Counted from the stretch's first letter, positions 1 through 5,197 are shown. The stretch: DNA of 5,959 nucleotides from Candidatus Delongbacteria bacterium (GCA_017997825.1 JAGOEH010000193.1:1-5959), one strand, 5' to 3'. Notes: generated by a model from the sequence alone, not told the origin. Program-made: numbers and translations.

Positions 1-694
1 AAAAATGCCGGCGTTGTAAGACGGGCCCGGGATAATTCCAATCCATTCCCCGCCGTAAATGAATCGCCTTAACCATCGCCTGGACCGATTCCGCAAAGCT
101 TTTGGCCTGCCGGAGCGTCTCGATGGTCCGAATCCCATTCAGCCGAAAATAGCGGCTGACCAGCATATCAATCTCCAATCGCGTCGGCGGCCGCTGATCA
201 ATGATAAACTCCATCCAACGGCTGATTTTCTCCAGATAGTCGGCATAATTCATCCGGCCCGGCTTCCGATAGGCAGCAAACGACGCCGGATCACCGGTCT
301 GCCAGCTCAAGGTGATCTGTTTGAACCGGATGGGCTTCAATTGATCCAGCAAACGATCGGAAGCCGGTGAGCCATTGGTGACCAATTCCGGCAGCAGTCC
401 GGTCGTTCGCTGATTGTAATCCAGAATTTCCGGCAGATCAGGATGAAGGGTGGGCTCCCCCATGGTGTGAAACAACAGATTACACCTTAGTCCCAGATCA
501 CGAACCTGATCCAGAATCCGGAATGCCAGGTGTTTATCCATCATCGTGAGGGGACGCTTCATCTGATCGGAGGCACAAAAGGTACAATGAAAATTGCAGA
601 TATTGGTCAATTCGATGAAGACGGATTCAATTTGAGAAATCTGATTGGGGGGTAAATCGCGGTGTGACGGATGCGCCGATGGATCGATGATCAT
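1..694 (-). CDS. Radical SAM protein, N-terminal part (3' end beyond left edge)
   Basis: The visible 231 residues read without a stop to the window edge. The 4Fe-4S motif CNFHCTFC (Cys33, Cys37, Cys40) lies in the context ELTNICNFHCTFC, typical of radical S-adenosylmethionine enzymes. It is followed by a GEP motif (HTMGEPTLHPDL, Gly79-Pro81), known in this superfamily for binding the SAM amino group, and by TNG at 106-108 at the end of a core strand. The family cleaves SAM to a 5'-deoxyadenosyl radical; the substrate cannot be told from this part. A C-terminal SPASM or other auxiliary cluster domain, if present, would lie off the left edge. The ATG overlaps the stop of the upstream pseudouridine synthase gene (ATGA), which fixes the start and implies translational coupling, so it is probably the distal gene of this operon. 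Radical SAM assignment is secure; subfamily unknown. Confidence 0.92.
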   Translation of the reverse strand, partial: MIIDPSAHPSHRDLPPNQISQIESVFIELTNICNFHCTFCASDQMKRPLTMMDKHLAFRILDQVRDLGLRCNLLFHTMGEPTLHPDLPEILDYNQRTTGLLPELVTNGSPASDRLLDQLKPIRFKQITLSWQTGDPASFAAYRKPGRMNYADYLEKISRWMEFIIDQRPPTRLEIDMLVSRYFRLNGIRTIETLRQAKSFAESVQAMVKAIHLRRGMDWNYPGPVLQRRHF

Positions 695-1719
695 GGTGCT
701 ATCACTTCGGTTTCGTTCGTATCATCATCCCAGCCGAAATCTTCCGGTGAAGGCGGAGTGATCCGGATCTGAGCCAGCAGATGGGAAAAATCGTCGGGCA
801 AAGGAGCAAAAAAGCAGACAGGCATGCCGGTCACCGGATGGATAAAGCCAAGGGACCAGGCATGGAGCATTTGGCGTGAGACGGTGCTCAGGGGAGCCAG
901 CATTTCGCGCCGCAACAGCGGCGGCATCGATTTGCAGTAGACCGGATCCTGGCCGTAAACCGGATCGCCGACCACCGGATGGCGAATCGCCTGAAGATGG
1001 ACCCGGATCTGATGGGTTCGGCCGGTAATCAATCGGATACCCACCAGACTGACGATTTCCCGGGATGCCAGCACGCGGTAATCGGAACGGGCATCGCGGG
1101 CCCGGAGTCCATCGGGAACGATCCGTTTACGATCGCGGGGATGTCGTCCCAGCGGCAGTTCAATCCGACCCCGATCGGGATCGGGGGTGTTCCAGACCAG
1201 TGCCAGGTAATATTTACGGATCCGGCGCTCCTTGAGAGCCTGAGCCAGACGGGCATGGACCGCATCGGTCCGGGCAATGATCAGCAATCCGCTGGTGTCC
1301 TTGTCCAGACGATGAACGATCCCGGGCCGGATGGGATGACTCCCGGCGGATAGCCCCTGGATATGATGGAGCAGCGCATTGACCAAGGTCGAACGGGAAT
1401 GACCGGCCGCCGGATGAACAACCATGCCCGGGGGTTTGTTGATAACCACCAGATACTCATCCTGATAAATGATACTCAAAGGGATGGCTTCAGGTTGGGG
1501 CACCGATTCGGGCTGGGGCGCTTCAAGCTCCCCCTCGATCCGGTCCCCGATCGACAACGCATAACCGGTCTTGACCGGCCGACCGTTAACCCGGATCGAT
1601 CCGGAACGAATGGCCTGCTGAATCCGGCTGCGGGTGATTTCGGAATCCCATTGATGCAAAAAATGATCCAGCCGCTGTCCCTGACATGCAGCTTCAACCG
1701 TGAATGAAATAGGAGGCAT
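691..1719 (-). CDS. rluD: RluA/RluD-family 23S rRNA pseudouridine synthase
   Basis: The 342-residue protein has the RluD layout. An N-terminal S4 RNA-binding domain spans about residues 14-65 (GQRLDHFL...RSRIQQAI...VRVNG-like). A linker leads to the catalytic domain with NKPPGMVVHPAAG (94-106), the signature GIVHRLDKDTSG (133-144, catalytic Asp139) and GRTHQIRVHL (233-242). RluD converts uridines in helix 69 of 23S rRNA (1911, 1915 and 1917 in E. coli) to pseudouridine. The closely related RluC and other RluA-family members cannot be fully excluded, so the symbol is a best match. About 25 C-terminal residues are acidic and not conserved. The ATG lies 5 bases after the lspA stop, but no Shine-Dalgarno is visible (upstream bases AAAAAATAACCTCC), so initiation probably depends on coupling to lspA. 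Its stop overlaps the radical SAM start. Length is close to E. coli RluD (326). Confidence 0.93.
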   Translation of the reverse strand: MPPISFTVEAACQGQRLDHFLHQWDSEITRSRIQQAIRSGSIRVNGRPVKTGYALSIGDRIEGELEAPQPESVPQPEAIPLSIIYQDEYLVVINKPPGMVVHPAAGHSRSTLVNALLHHIQGLSAGSHPIRPGIVHRLDKDTSGLLIIARTDAVHARLAQALKERRIRKYYLALVWNTPDPDRGRIELPLGRHPRDRKRIVPDGLRARDARSDYRVLASREIVSLVGIRLITGRTHQIRVHLQAIRHPVVGDPVYGQDPVYCKSMPPLLRREMLAPLSTVSRQMLHAWSLGFIHPVTGMPVCFFAPLPDDFSHLLAQIRITPPSPEDFGWDDDTNETEVIAP

Positions 1720-1724
1720 GGAGG

Positions 1725-2189
1725 TTATTTTTTCTTGAAATCCTCGATCAACACCAGTCCGATTCCGACCAGCAGAAAGGCATCGGCCGGATTATAAACG
1801 TACCAGCGCCATCGGGCAGAAAGTCCCATATCGATAAAATCGGTCACCTGATGATACATCAGCCGATCAGCCACGTTTCCCAGCGCACCGCCGGCAATCA
1901 ATCCCAGACCGATCACCAGCAGGGCCGGCAGCGGATCATGCCGGATCAGATAGTATAGAATAAAACCCATCGACAACACAGCGGCCGGGAAAAAGATATA
2001 CTCCATCGGCAGCGGCAATCCAAAAATGGCATGGCGGTTGATGACATGGGTAATTCTCAGATAGGATCCCAGCAGATCCAGGCTCTCCCCCGGACTGAAG
2101 CGGGATCTGACCCAGATTTTGCTCAGTTGATCCAGCGCAAAACAGACCAGGCTGATAATCAGCCACCAGATAATCGATTTACGCTTTAT
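1725..2189 (-). CDS. lspA: Lipoprotein signal peptidase II, apparent ATA start
   Basis: Signal peptidase II is an inner-membrane aspartyl protease that removes signal peptides from prolipoproteins after Lgt acylation. From the ATA at 2189-2187 the protein is 154 residues, normal for the family. It has four hydrophobic segments (about 6-20, 59-82, 86-105 and 135-150). Conserved motifs are LDQLSK (19-24), THVINRHAIFG (47-57), GNVADR (104-109), VTDFID with catalytic Asp117, and YNPADA with catalytic Asp136. The only ATG/GTG/TTG-class start at the 5' end is TTG at 2018, which would remove the first membrane helix, DQxxK and the N-x-x-A-x-F motif, so it is rejected. An AAGGAGG box sits exactly 6 bases before the ATA. 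The reading frame overlaps the end of the dksA-like gene by 11 bases. Odd: motif II reads NRHAIF where NxGxAF is usual. The family call is secure; the ATA start is inferred. Confidence 0.93.
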   Translation of the reverse strand: MKRKSIIWWLIISLVCFALDQLSKIWVRSRFSPGESLDLLGSYLRITHVINRHAIFGLPLPMEYIFFPAAVLSMGFILYYLIRHDPLPALLVIGLGLIAGGALGNVADRLMYHQVTDFIDMGLSARWRWYVYNPADAFLLVGIGLVLIEDFKKK

Positions 2190-2559
2190 TTTTCTCCTCC
2201 TTCATCTTGCATTCGATGCATTTGGAGGCATGGGGCACAGCTTTGAGCCGTTCTAAATTGATATCCCCGCCGCAAATCTGGCATTTCCCGTCATAGGAAC
2301 CATTATCGATCCGCCGTAAGGCTTCGGACAGATGATGAAGAAAACGCCCTTCGCGCGAGGCCAGAAAGAAAGTCTTCTCCCGCTCGATGGCATCGGTTCC
2401 CTGATCCGCCATGTGAAAGGAATAGGAGGATATATCACCGGATGATTCCTTGCTGGTGGTATCCATTTTTTCCTTGTAGATCGAAAGCTGATCTTCCAGT
2501 TCCGCTTTTTTTTGCAGAATGATCTGCCGGATCTCGTCTATCTGTGCTTTGGTGATCAT
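2179..2559 (-). CDS. DksA/TraR-family zinc-finger transcription regulator
   Basis: The 126-residue protein starts with a coiled-coil segment (about 5-37), continues with YSFHMADQGTDAIEREK (46-62), and ends with a C4 zinc finger CQIC-x17-CIEC (Cys93, Cys96, Cys114, Cys117) containing the family pattern DGKCQICGGDI...RL.A.P.A..C. DksA-type proteins enter the RNA polymerase secondary channel and, often with ppGpp, modulate initiation at rRNA and stress promoters. The classical tip motif DxxDxA of E. coli DksA is absent; the ADxGTD form resembles the YteA-like branch, so identical activity is not assured and I give no symbol. The start is ATG with a strong upstream AAAGGAGGG (2563-2571) that overlaps the stop of the preceding gene. 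It is followed by lspA, whose frame overlaps its last 11 bases. Confidence 0.9.
   Translation of the reverse strand: MITKAQIDEIRQIILQKKAELEDQLSIYKEKMDTTSKESSGDISSYSFHMADQGTDAIEREKTFFLASREGRFLHHLSEALRRIDNGSYDGKCQICGGDINLERLKAVPHASKCIECKMKEEKNKA
2196..2202 (-). promoter_or_regulatory. Shine-Dalgarno of lspA, pointing to an ATA start
   Basis: AAGGAGG is a full anti-16S match, inside the last codons of the dksA-like gene. It is separated by AGAAAA from the ATA at 2189-2187. No ATG, GTG or TTG lies at a workable distance in the lspA frame, so this site decides the start. Confidence 0.75.
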
Positions 2560-2569
2560 ACACCCTCCT

Positions 2570-3307
2570 TTAAATAAATGGGATGACGTGTTGAATCAGA
2601 CTCTCACGGAGCGTTCGTTCCGACAAGCGGGGTGAATCCGGTTCGGATACCGAACGGACAAGGGGGGATGGAGCAGTCTGAGAGTTATGAATCGTATCGT
2701 GAAGCTCCCCGTCAGAGGAGATCGGGGCGTTCGGAACGGAATCGGGGCGAGACGCAACGATCGACCAGGCCCGGCATTTCATACCGGCCGCATAAGCCGT
2801 CAGGATAATGGAGAGCAGCCGGCCGTCGACCACATCGGCTCCCATCGATCGATACCAGCGGAGTTCGGCCGGTGTGATGAAGGAGGGATGGTCCAACCCC
2901 AACAGGACGGCCGATTCGATCGGACGGCAGGGGGAACGGTTATCGGCATAGACCTGCTTGACATCGGCAAACTCGATCCCGCGTCCTCTAAAAAACTCGA
3001 TCAGCGGATTCCGGGACAAAAAATTAAGATGATCGCCAATCCTGACCCACTCCCCGATCTGAAATCGGAAATGGAGTGCCGGCGATAAGGAAACCGCCAA
3101 AATCTGCTTGATCCCGGCATCCCGGCATCGATCCCAGAATGAAACGCTATAGTCAACCGTATCGGAAACCATTACCGAAATGGTGTGATCATCCAGACGC
3201 CAGGGTATGACGGGCGCCGAAGCGGATTGCGACACATCGGCCGGTTGAAGATGCAGGATCTCGATCAATGGCGGATCGAGCACCAGGCAGGTGGAAGAAA
3301 AAGCCAT
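2570..3307 (-). CDS. Purine nucleoside phosphorylase-like protein, probably catalytically dead
   Basis: The 245-residue protein aligns by eye to the trimeric purine nucleoside phosphorylase (PunA/PNP) fold. GIKQILAVSLSPAL (65-78) sits where the family has a GVKTLIVTNAAGG-like stretch. IGDHLNFLSRNPL (90-102) matches the ITDHINL.G.NPL block, and PSFITPAELRWYRSMGADVV (141-160) matches PSFETPAEIR...LGADVVGM. Key positions differ: base-binding Glu (human E201) is Ile144, the Met of GMS is Gly162, the phosphate-binding Ser (human S220) is Arg163, the ITN Asn (human N243) is Ser186, and the AAGG phosphate loop is SPAL. The N-terminal GSGLG and GRxHxYEG motifs are missing. The tail (187-245) is Ser/Pro-rich and unlike the family. 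Substrate turnover is therefore unlikely; a structural or binding role is inference. ATG at 3307 is preferred (GAAAGGA 9 bases upstream); an in-frame TTG at 3325 directly follows the divIVA stop. Confidence 0.7.
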   Translation of the reverse strand: MAFSSTCLVLDPPLIEILHLQPADVSQSASAPVIPWRLDDHTISVMVSDTVDYSVSFWDRCRDAGIKQILAVSLSPALHFRFQIGEWVRIGDHLNFLSRNPLIEFFRGRGIEFADVKQVYADNRSPCRPIESAVLLGLDHPSFITPAELRWYRSMGADVVDGRLLSIILTAYAAGMKCRAWSIVASRPDSVPNAPISSDGELHDTIHNSQTAPSPLVRSVSEPDSPRLSERTLRESLIQHVIPFI

Positions 3308-3316
3308 CCTGAATCG

Positions 3317-3323
3317 TCCTTTC
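3317..3323 (-). promoter_or_regulatory. Shine-Dalgarno deciding the start of the PNP-like gene
   Basis: GAAAGGA lies 9 bases before the ATG at 3307 and downstream of the alternative TTG (3325), so it can only serve the ATG. Confidence 0.55.
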
Positions 3324-3325
3324 AA

Positions 3326-3823
3326 CTATGACGGGATACCGGAATCATCCGGATCGGTTTCATCATGGCGCAGATCAGGGTTGAACTGATCCCGCAAAAT
3401 GGATAACTGGGTATTCAGCAAATTATAGATTTCCCAATAAATTCGGTTTTTCTCGCGAGTCAGATCGTTGAATTGGATCTGGAGATGATCCATCTGGGTT
3501 TTAGCCTGATGCAGAACGGTCTGGGCCTCGTTCTCGGCCTGACTGAGCGTAAACCGGGCTTGCTGTTTGGCCTGTTCCTTAACCTCTTCCGAGGTTTTCT
3601 GCGAAATCAGCAGCGTTTCCTTGAGCGTGCTTTCCAACCCCTGATACTCCTTGATTTTGGCCTGAAGATCAAGCCCCTTTTCTTTCAGTTGGGAATTCTC
3701 ACGCTGCAGAATCTCGATTTCCGAGGCAACGATCTCCATGAAGGAATCGACTTCTTCCCGGTTATAACCGAACCAGCGTCGATTGAATTTGTTTTTACGG
3801 ATATCCAGAGGAGTGATAGTCAT
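3326..3823 (-). CDS. divIVA: DivIVA-like coiled-coil cell-pole/division protein
   Basis: The 165-residue protein opens with the DivIVA signature MTITPLDIRKNKF (1-13), then RRWFGYNREEVDSFM (15-29), which aligns with the membrane-binding N-domain of B. subtilis DivIVA. Phe17-Arg18 of B. subtilis becomes Trp17-Phe18, preceded by Arg15-Arg16, so an aromatic inserting residue plus basic residues are kept. A long heptad-type coiled coil rich in Glu, Gln and Lys follows from about 30 to 140, then an acidic, Asp/Pro-rich tail. The family self-assembles on negatively curved membrane at poles and septa and recruits division or cell-wall factors. In Gram-negative bacteria its role is less clear. The start is ATG at 3823, with AAAGGAG 5 bases upstream; an in-frame GTG at 3862 would overlap yggS and add 13 unconserved residues. 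The yggS-divIVA neighbourhood is a known arrangement in many bacteria. Confidence 0.88.
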   Translation of the reverse strand: MTITPLDIRKNKFNRRWFGYNREEVDSFMEIVASEIEILQRENSQLKEKGLDLQAKIKEYQGLESTLKETLLISQKTSEEVKEQAKQQARFTLSQAENEAQTVLHQAKTQMDHLQIQFNDLTREKNRIYWEIYNLLNTQLSILRDQFNPDLRHDETDPDDSGIPS

Positions 3824-3828
3824 GGCAT

Positions 3829-3835
3829 CTCCTTT
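3829..3835 (-). promoter_or_regulatory. Shine-Dalgarno deciding the divIVA start
   Basis: AAAGGAG is 5 bases from the ATG at 3823 and just downstream of the yggS stop (TGATAAAGGAG). It selects this ATG over the in-frame GTG at 3862. Confidence 0.75.
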
Positions 3836-3836
3836 A

Positions 3837-4529
3837 TCAGATTCGAGGGCCGAAAACGGCACTGCCGATCCTCACCATGGTCGAGCCTTCTTGAATGGCC
3901 CATCGGTAATCGTGACTCATTCCCATCGACAGATGAAGCATCTCAAAATGATCGCTCCGGCAGGATTTCAATTCATCCGCCAGCCGGCGTAAAGCTTGGA
4001 AACACTGACGCACCCGGCGTTCCTGATCCGAATACTCGGCGATGGTCATCAGGCCCGCTATCCGGATCCGGTCCAATTTCAGCAATTCGGGCAGATCCCT
4101 CATCAGTTGATCCCGGCTATACCCATACTTGGTTTCTTCCGGTGAGGTTTTAATCTCCAACAGAAGAGTAGGCCGTGTACCGGTCTCTCCGGCCTGCTGA
4201 TCGATCCGCCGGGCTAACTCGAGCGAATCGACCGATTGGATCATCTCGAAACATCCCACGGCTTTATTCACCTTATTGGATTGGAGATGACCGATGAAAT
4301 GCCAGGCAATTTCAGGCAGATCAAGACTCTCGGTTTTGGGTAAGGCCTCCTGAATCCGGTTTTCTCCAAAATCCCGGGCTCCGGCTCGGTAAGCCTCCCG
4401 GATTGCCTCCAACGATACCGTTTTACTGACCACGATCAATCGGACATCATTCTCCGGACGCCCCGATTGACGAAGTTCCCGGGCAATATCATCCCGTAAA
4501 TAATTCAAATTTTCCGCTATATGACCCAT
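3837..4529 (-). CDS. yggS: YggS/PLPBP-family pyridoxal-phosphate homeostasis protein
   Basis: The 230-residue single TIM-barrel-like protein carries the PLP lysine in VVSKTV (Lys36), followed by FGENRIQEA (54-62), WHFIGHLQSNK (76-86), GLMTIAEY (159-166), LSMGMSHDY (200-208) and VRIGSAVFG (219-227). All are hallmark blocks of the YggS/COG0325 family. The family binds pyridoxal 5'-phosphate and helps balance vitamin B6 and amino-acid/keto-acid pools; it has no established enzymatic reaction. Length matches the family (225-235). The ATG at 4529 has GAGG 7 bases upstream and lies about 27 bases after the predicted transcription start, making this the first gene of the operon that continues through divIVA, the phosphorylase-like gene, the dksA-like gene, lspA, rluD and the radical SAM gene. 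It is followed by divIVA after 13 bases. Confidence 0.95.
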   Translation of the reverse strand: MGHIAENLNYLRDDIARELRQSGRPENDVRLIVVSKTVSLEAIREAYRAGARDFGENRIQEALPKTESLDLPEIAWHFIGHLQSNKVNKAVGCFEMIQSVDSLELARRIDQQAGETGTRPTLLLEIKTSPEETKYGYSRDQLMRDLPELLKLDRIRIAGLMTIAEYSDQERRVRQCFQALRRLADELKSCRSDHFEMLHLSMGMSHDYRWAIQEGSTMVRIGSAVFGPRI

Positions 4530-4562
4530 CGCTATGCCTCAAGGGTTTCTTTCTGTTTCTAA

Positions 4563-4591
4563 AGTATAATCAATATGGAAATAAAAATCAA
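4563..4591 (-). promoter_or_regulatory. Sigma-70 type promoter of the yggS-divIVA-lspA operon
   Basis: On the minus strand TTGATT (4591-4586) and TATACT (4568-4563) are separated by exactly 17 bases, in an AT-rich patch between the cutA stop and yggS. The predicted start near 4556 gives a leader of about 27 bases including the Shine-Dalgarno. No terminator is seen between cutA and this promoter, so read-through from cutA is also possible. Confidence 0.7.
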
Positions 4592-4623
4592 CATAATTTT
4601 TCATTCTCAATAATCAAATTCCA

Positions 4624-4950
4624 TTAATCGTTCCCTTTCAGGCTCTCTTCCATCCAGGACCGATACTCCGGCAGTATTTCCGACAGGGGATAGGCTACAA
4701 TCTCAGGCAGCTCATACGGATGAAGCCTCCGAATGGCATCCTGAACCTCACCATAGAGATGCGACGCCGTCTTGATATGACATCGCCATTCCCGCGCCGT
4801 TTCCATTACACCCTTCCACCGGTAATAGCTCTGAATGGGACCCTCGACCTGAACGCAGGCAGCCAGACGAAACTCCACCAAATAACGGGCTATCCTTTCA
4901 GCATCAGTCGGCTCACCAAGCGTGGTCACAATCTGAATCCATTCTGTCAT
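4624..4950 (-). CDS. cutA: CutA1-like divalent-cation tolerance protein
   Basis: The 108-residue protein is of normal CutA length and has the family blocks in order: IQIVTTLGEPTDAERIARYL (about 5-24), LAACVQVEGPIQSYYRWKG (30-48), EWRCHIKT (54-61), and LHPYELPEIVAYPL (75-88). CutA1 proteins form very stable trimers of ferredoxin-like fold. They were named for copper tolerance in E. coli, but their molecular role is still debated. Two consecutive ATGs are possible; GGAGG (4957-4961) is 6 bases from the second (4950) and only 3 from the first (4953), so the second is chosen. It has its own strong promoter at 5051-5079 and is divergent from the small heat-shock gene. Odd: the gene contains no GATC, a tetranucleotide frequent everywhere else in the window. 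Confidence 0.94.
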   Translation of the reverse strand: MTEWIQIVTTLGEPTDAERIARYLVEFRLAACVQVEGPIQSYYRWKGVMETAREWRCHIKTASHLYGEVQDAIRRLHPYELPEIVAYPLSEILPEYRSWMEESLKGND

Positions 4951-4956
4951 CATTGA

Positions 4957-4961
4957 CCTCC
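4957..4961 (-). promoter_or_regulatory. Shine-Dalgarno deciding between two adjacent cutA ATGs
   Basis: GGAGG is spaced 6 bases from the ATG at 4950 and 3 bases from the ATG at 4953, favouring the second. Confidence 0.6.
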
Positions 4962-5046
4962 ACAGTATCCCGGGTTAATCCGCCTCACGGTCGGTACGGG
5001 TCGAACTCATACCCCCCGATCGGAATTCCATTCGAAGCCACCCAAA

Positions 5047-5059
5047 ATCCATTATGACA
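5047..5059. repeat. Copy 1 of 13-bp near-palindrome (degenerate)
   Basis: ATCCATTATGACA matches the consensus TGCCATWATGWCA at 11 of 13 positions in direct orientation. Its left end is degenerate, so only the central dyad CAT-T-ATG and one flanking pair are kept. It covers the cutA -10 box. Its centre is about 171 bases upstream of the predicted sigma-54 start. Confidence 0.5.
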
Positions 5060-5079
5060 CATATTTGCCATAATGTCAA
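5051..5079 (-). promoter_or_regulatory. Sigma-70 type promoter of cutA
   Basis: On the minus strand a perfect TTGACA (5079-5074) and CATAAT (5056-5051, 5 of 6 to consensus) are 17 bases apart. The predicted start near 5044 leaves a leader of about 94 bases before cutA. Both boxes lie inside copies of the 13-bp near-palindromic repeat, so a protein bound there would contact or block this promoter. Confidence 0.65.
5066..5078. repeat. Copy 2 of 13-bp near-palindrome
   Basis: TGCCATAATGTCA is symmetric at 5 of 6 base pairs around its central base. It covers most of the cutA -35 box. Its centre is 19 bases from copy 1 and about 152 bases upstream of the predicted sigma-54 start. Confidence 0.6.
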
Positions 5080-5088
5080 AGGGATCGA

Positions 5089-5117
5089 TTGTCACACTAG
5101 CTTTTATCTGCCATTAT
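5089..5117 (+). promoter_or_regulatory. Weak sigma-70 like promoter candidate for the heat-shock gene
   Basis: TTGTCA (5089-5094) and CATTAT (5112-5117) are 17 bases apart on the plus strand, matching consensus at 5 of 6 and 4 of 6 positions. It overlaps copy 3 of the repeat. It could supply basal expression, but the match may simply follow from the repeated CATTATGACA-type words. Confidence 0.25.
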
Positions 5118-5121
5118 GACA
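5109..5121. repeat. Copy 3 of 13-bp near-palindrome
   Basis: TGCCATTATGACA is symmetric at 5 of 6 base pairs and differs from copy 2 only at the two W positions. Its centre is 43 bases (about four helical turns) from copy 2 and about 109 bases upstream of the predicted sigma-54 start, in the usual range for an upstream activating sequence. Confidence 0.6.
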
Positions 5122-5135
5122 TTATCAGGATAATG
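5120..5135. repeat. Perfect inverted repeat CATTATC-AG-GATAATG
   Basis: Two perfectly complementary 7-base arms surround a 2-base spacer, abutting copy 3 of the near-palindrome and sharing its CATTAT core. With no T-run after it and so short a spacer, it looks like a protein-binding site and not a terminator. It lies about 90-105 bases upstream of the predicted sigma-54 start. Confidence 0.55.
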
Positions 5136-5197
5136 ATCCACACGAGCCATCGTAGCCCTATCTGCTATCTCATTATCTTTCTTATTGTTCCACCAAT

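Noticed and set aside
59-370. Plus-strand open frame of 103 codons near the left edge
   Set aside because: The minus strand here encodes the continuous radical SAM protein with CxxxCxxC and GEP motifs; no ribosome binding site precedes the plus-strand frame.
979-1707. Plus-strand open frames opposite rluD
   Set aside because: They are antisense shadows of a gene with all RluD catalytic motifs, and their products look like low-complexity mirror translations.
1725-2018. TTG at 2018 as the lspA start (97 residues)
   Set aside because: It removes the first transmembrane helix, DQxxK and the N-x-x-A-x-F motif, and has no ribosome binding site. The frame is open and conserved upstream.
2687-3088. 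Plus-strand open frame of 133 codons
   Set aside because: It is antisense to the PNP-like gene and has no family resemblance.
3824-3862. GTG at 3862 as the divIVA start
   Set aside because: The added 13 residues are not part of the DivIVA signature, the frame would overlap yggS, and AAAGGAG points to the ATG at 3823.
3473-4153. Long plus-strand open frame of 226 codons
   Set aside because: It lies antisense to divIVA and yggS, both of which have clear family motifs and ribosome binding sites; its translation has no recognisable domain.
4592-4623. Second promoter candidate (TTGATT followed by TTATGT) upstream of the yggS promoter
   Set aside because: The spacing is only about 15 bases and the -10 match is poor; the downstream TTGATT-N17-TATACT is far better.
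4954-5044. Possible structured leader, riboswitch or tRNA-like element (GGGTCGAACTCAT) before cutA
   Set aside because: No cloverleaf, conserved riboswitch core or stable long hairpin could be assembled; the T-loop resemblance is partial.
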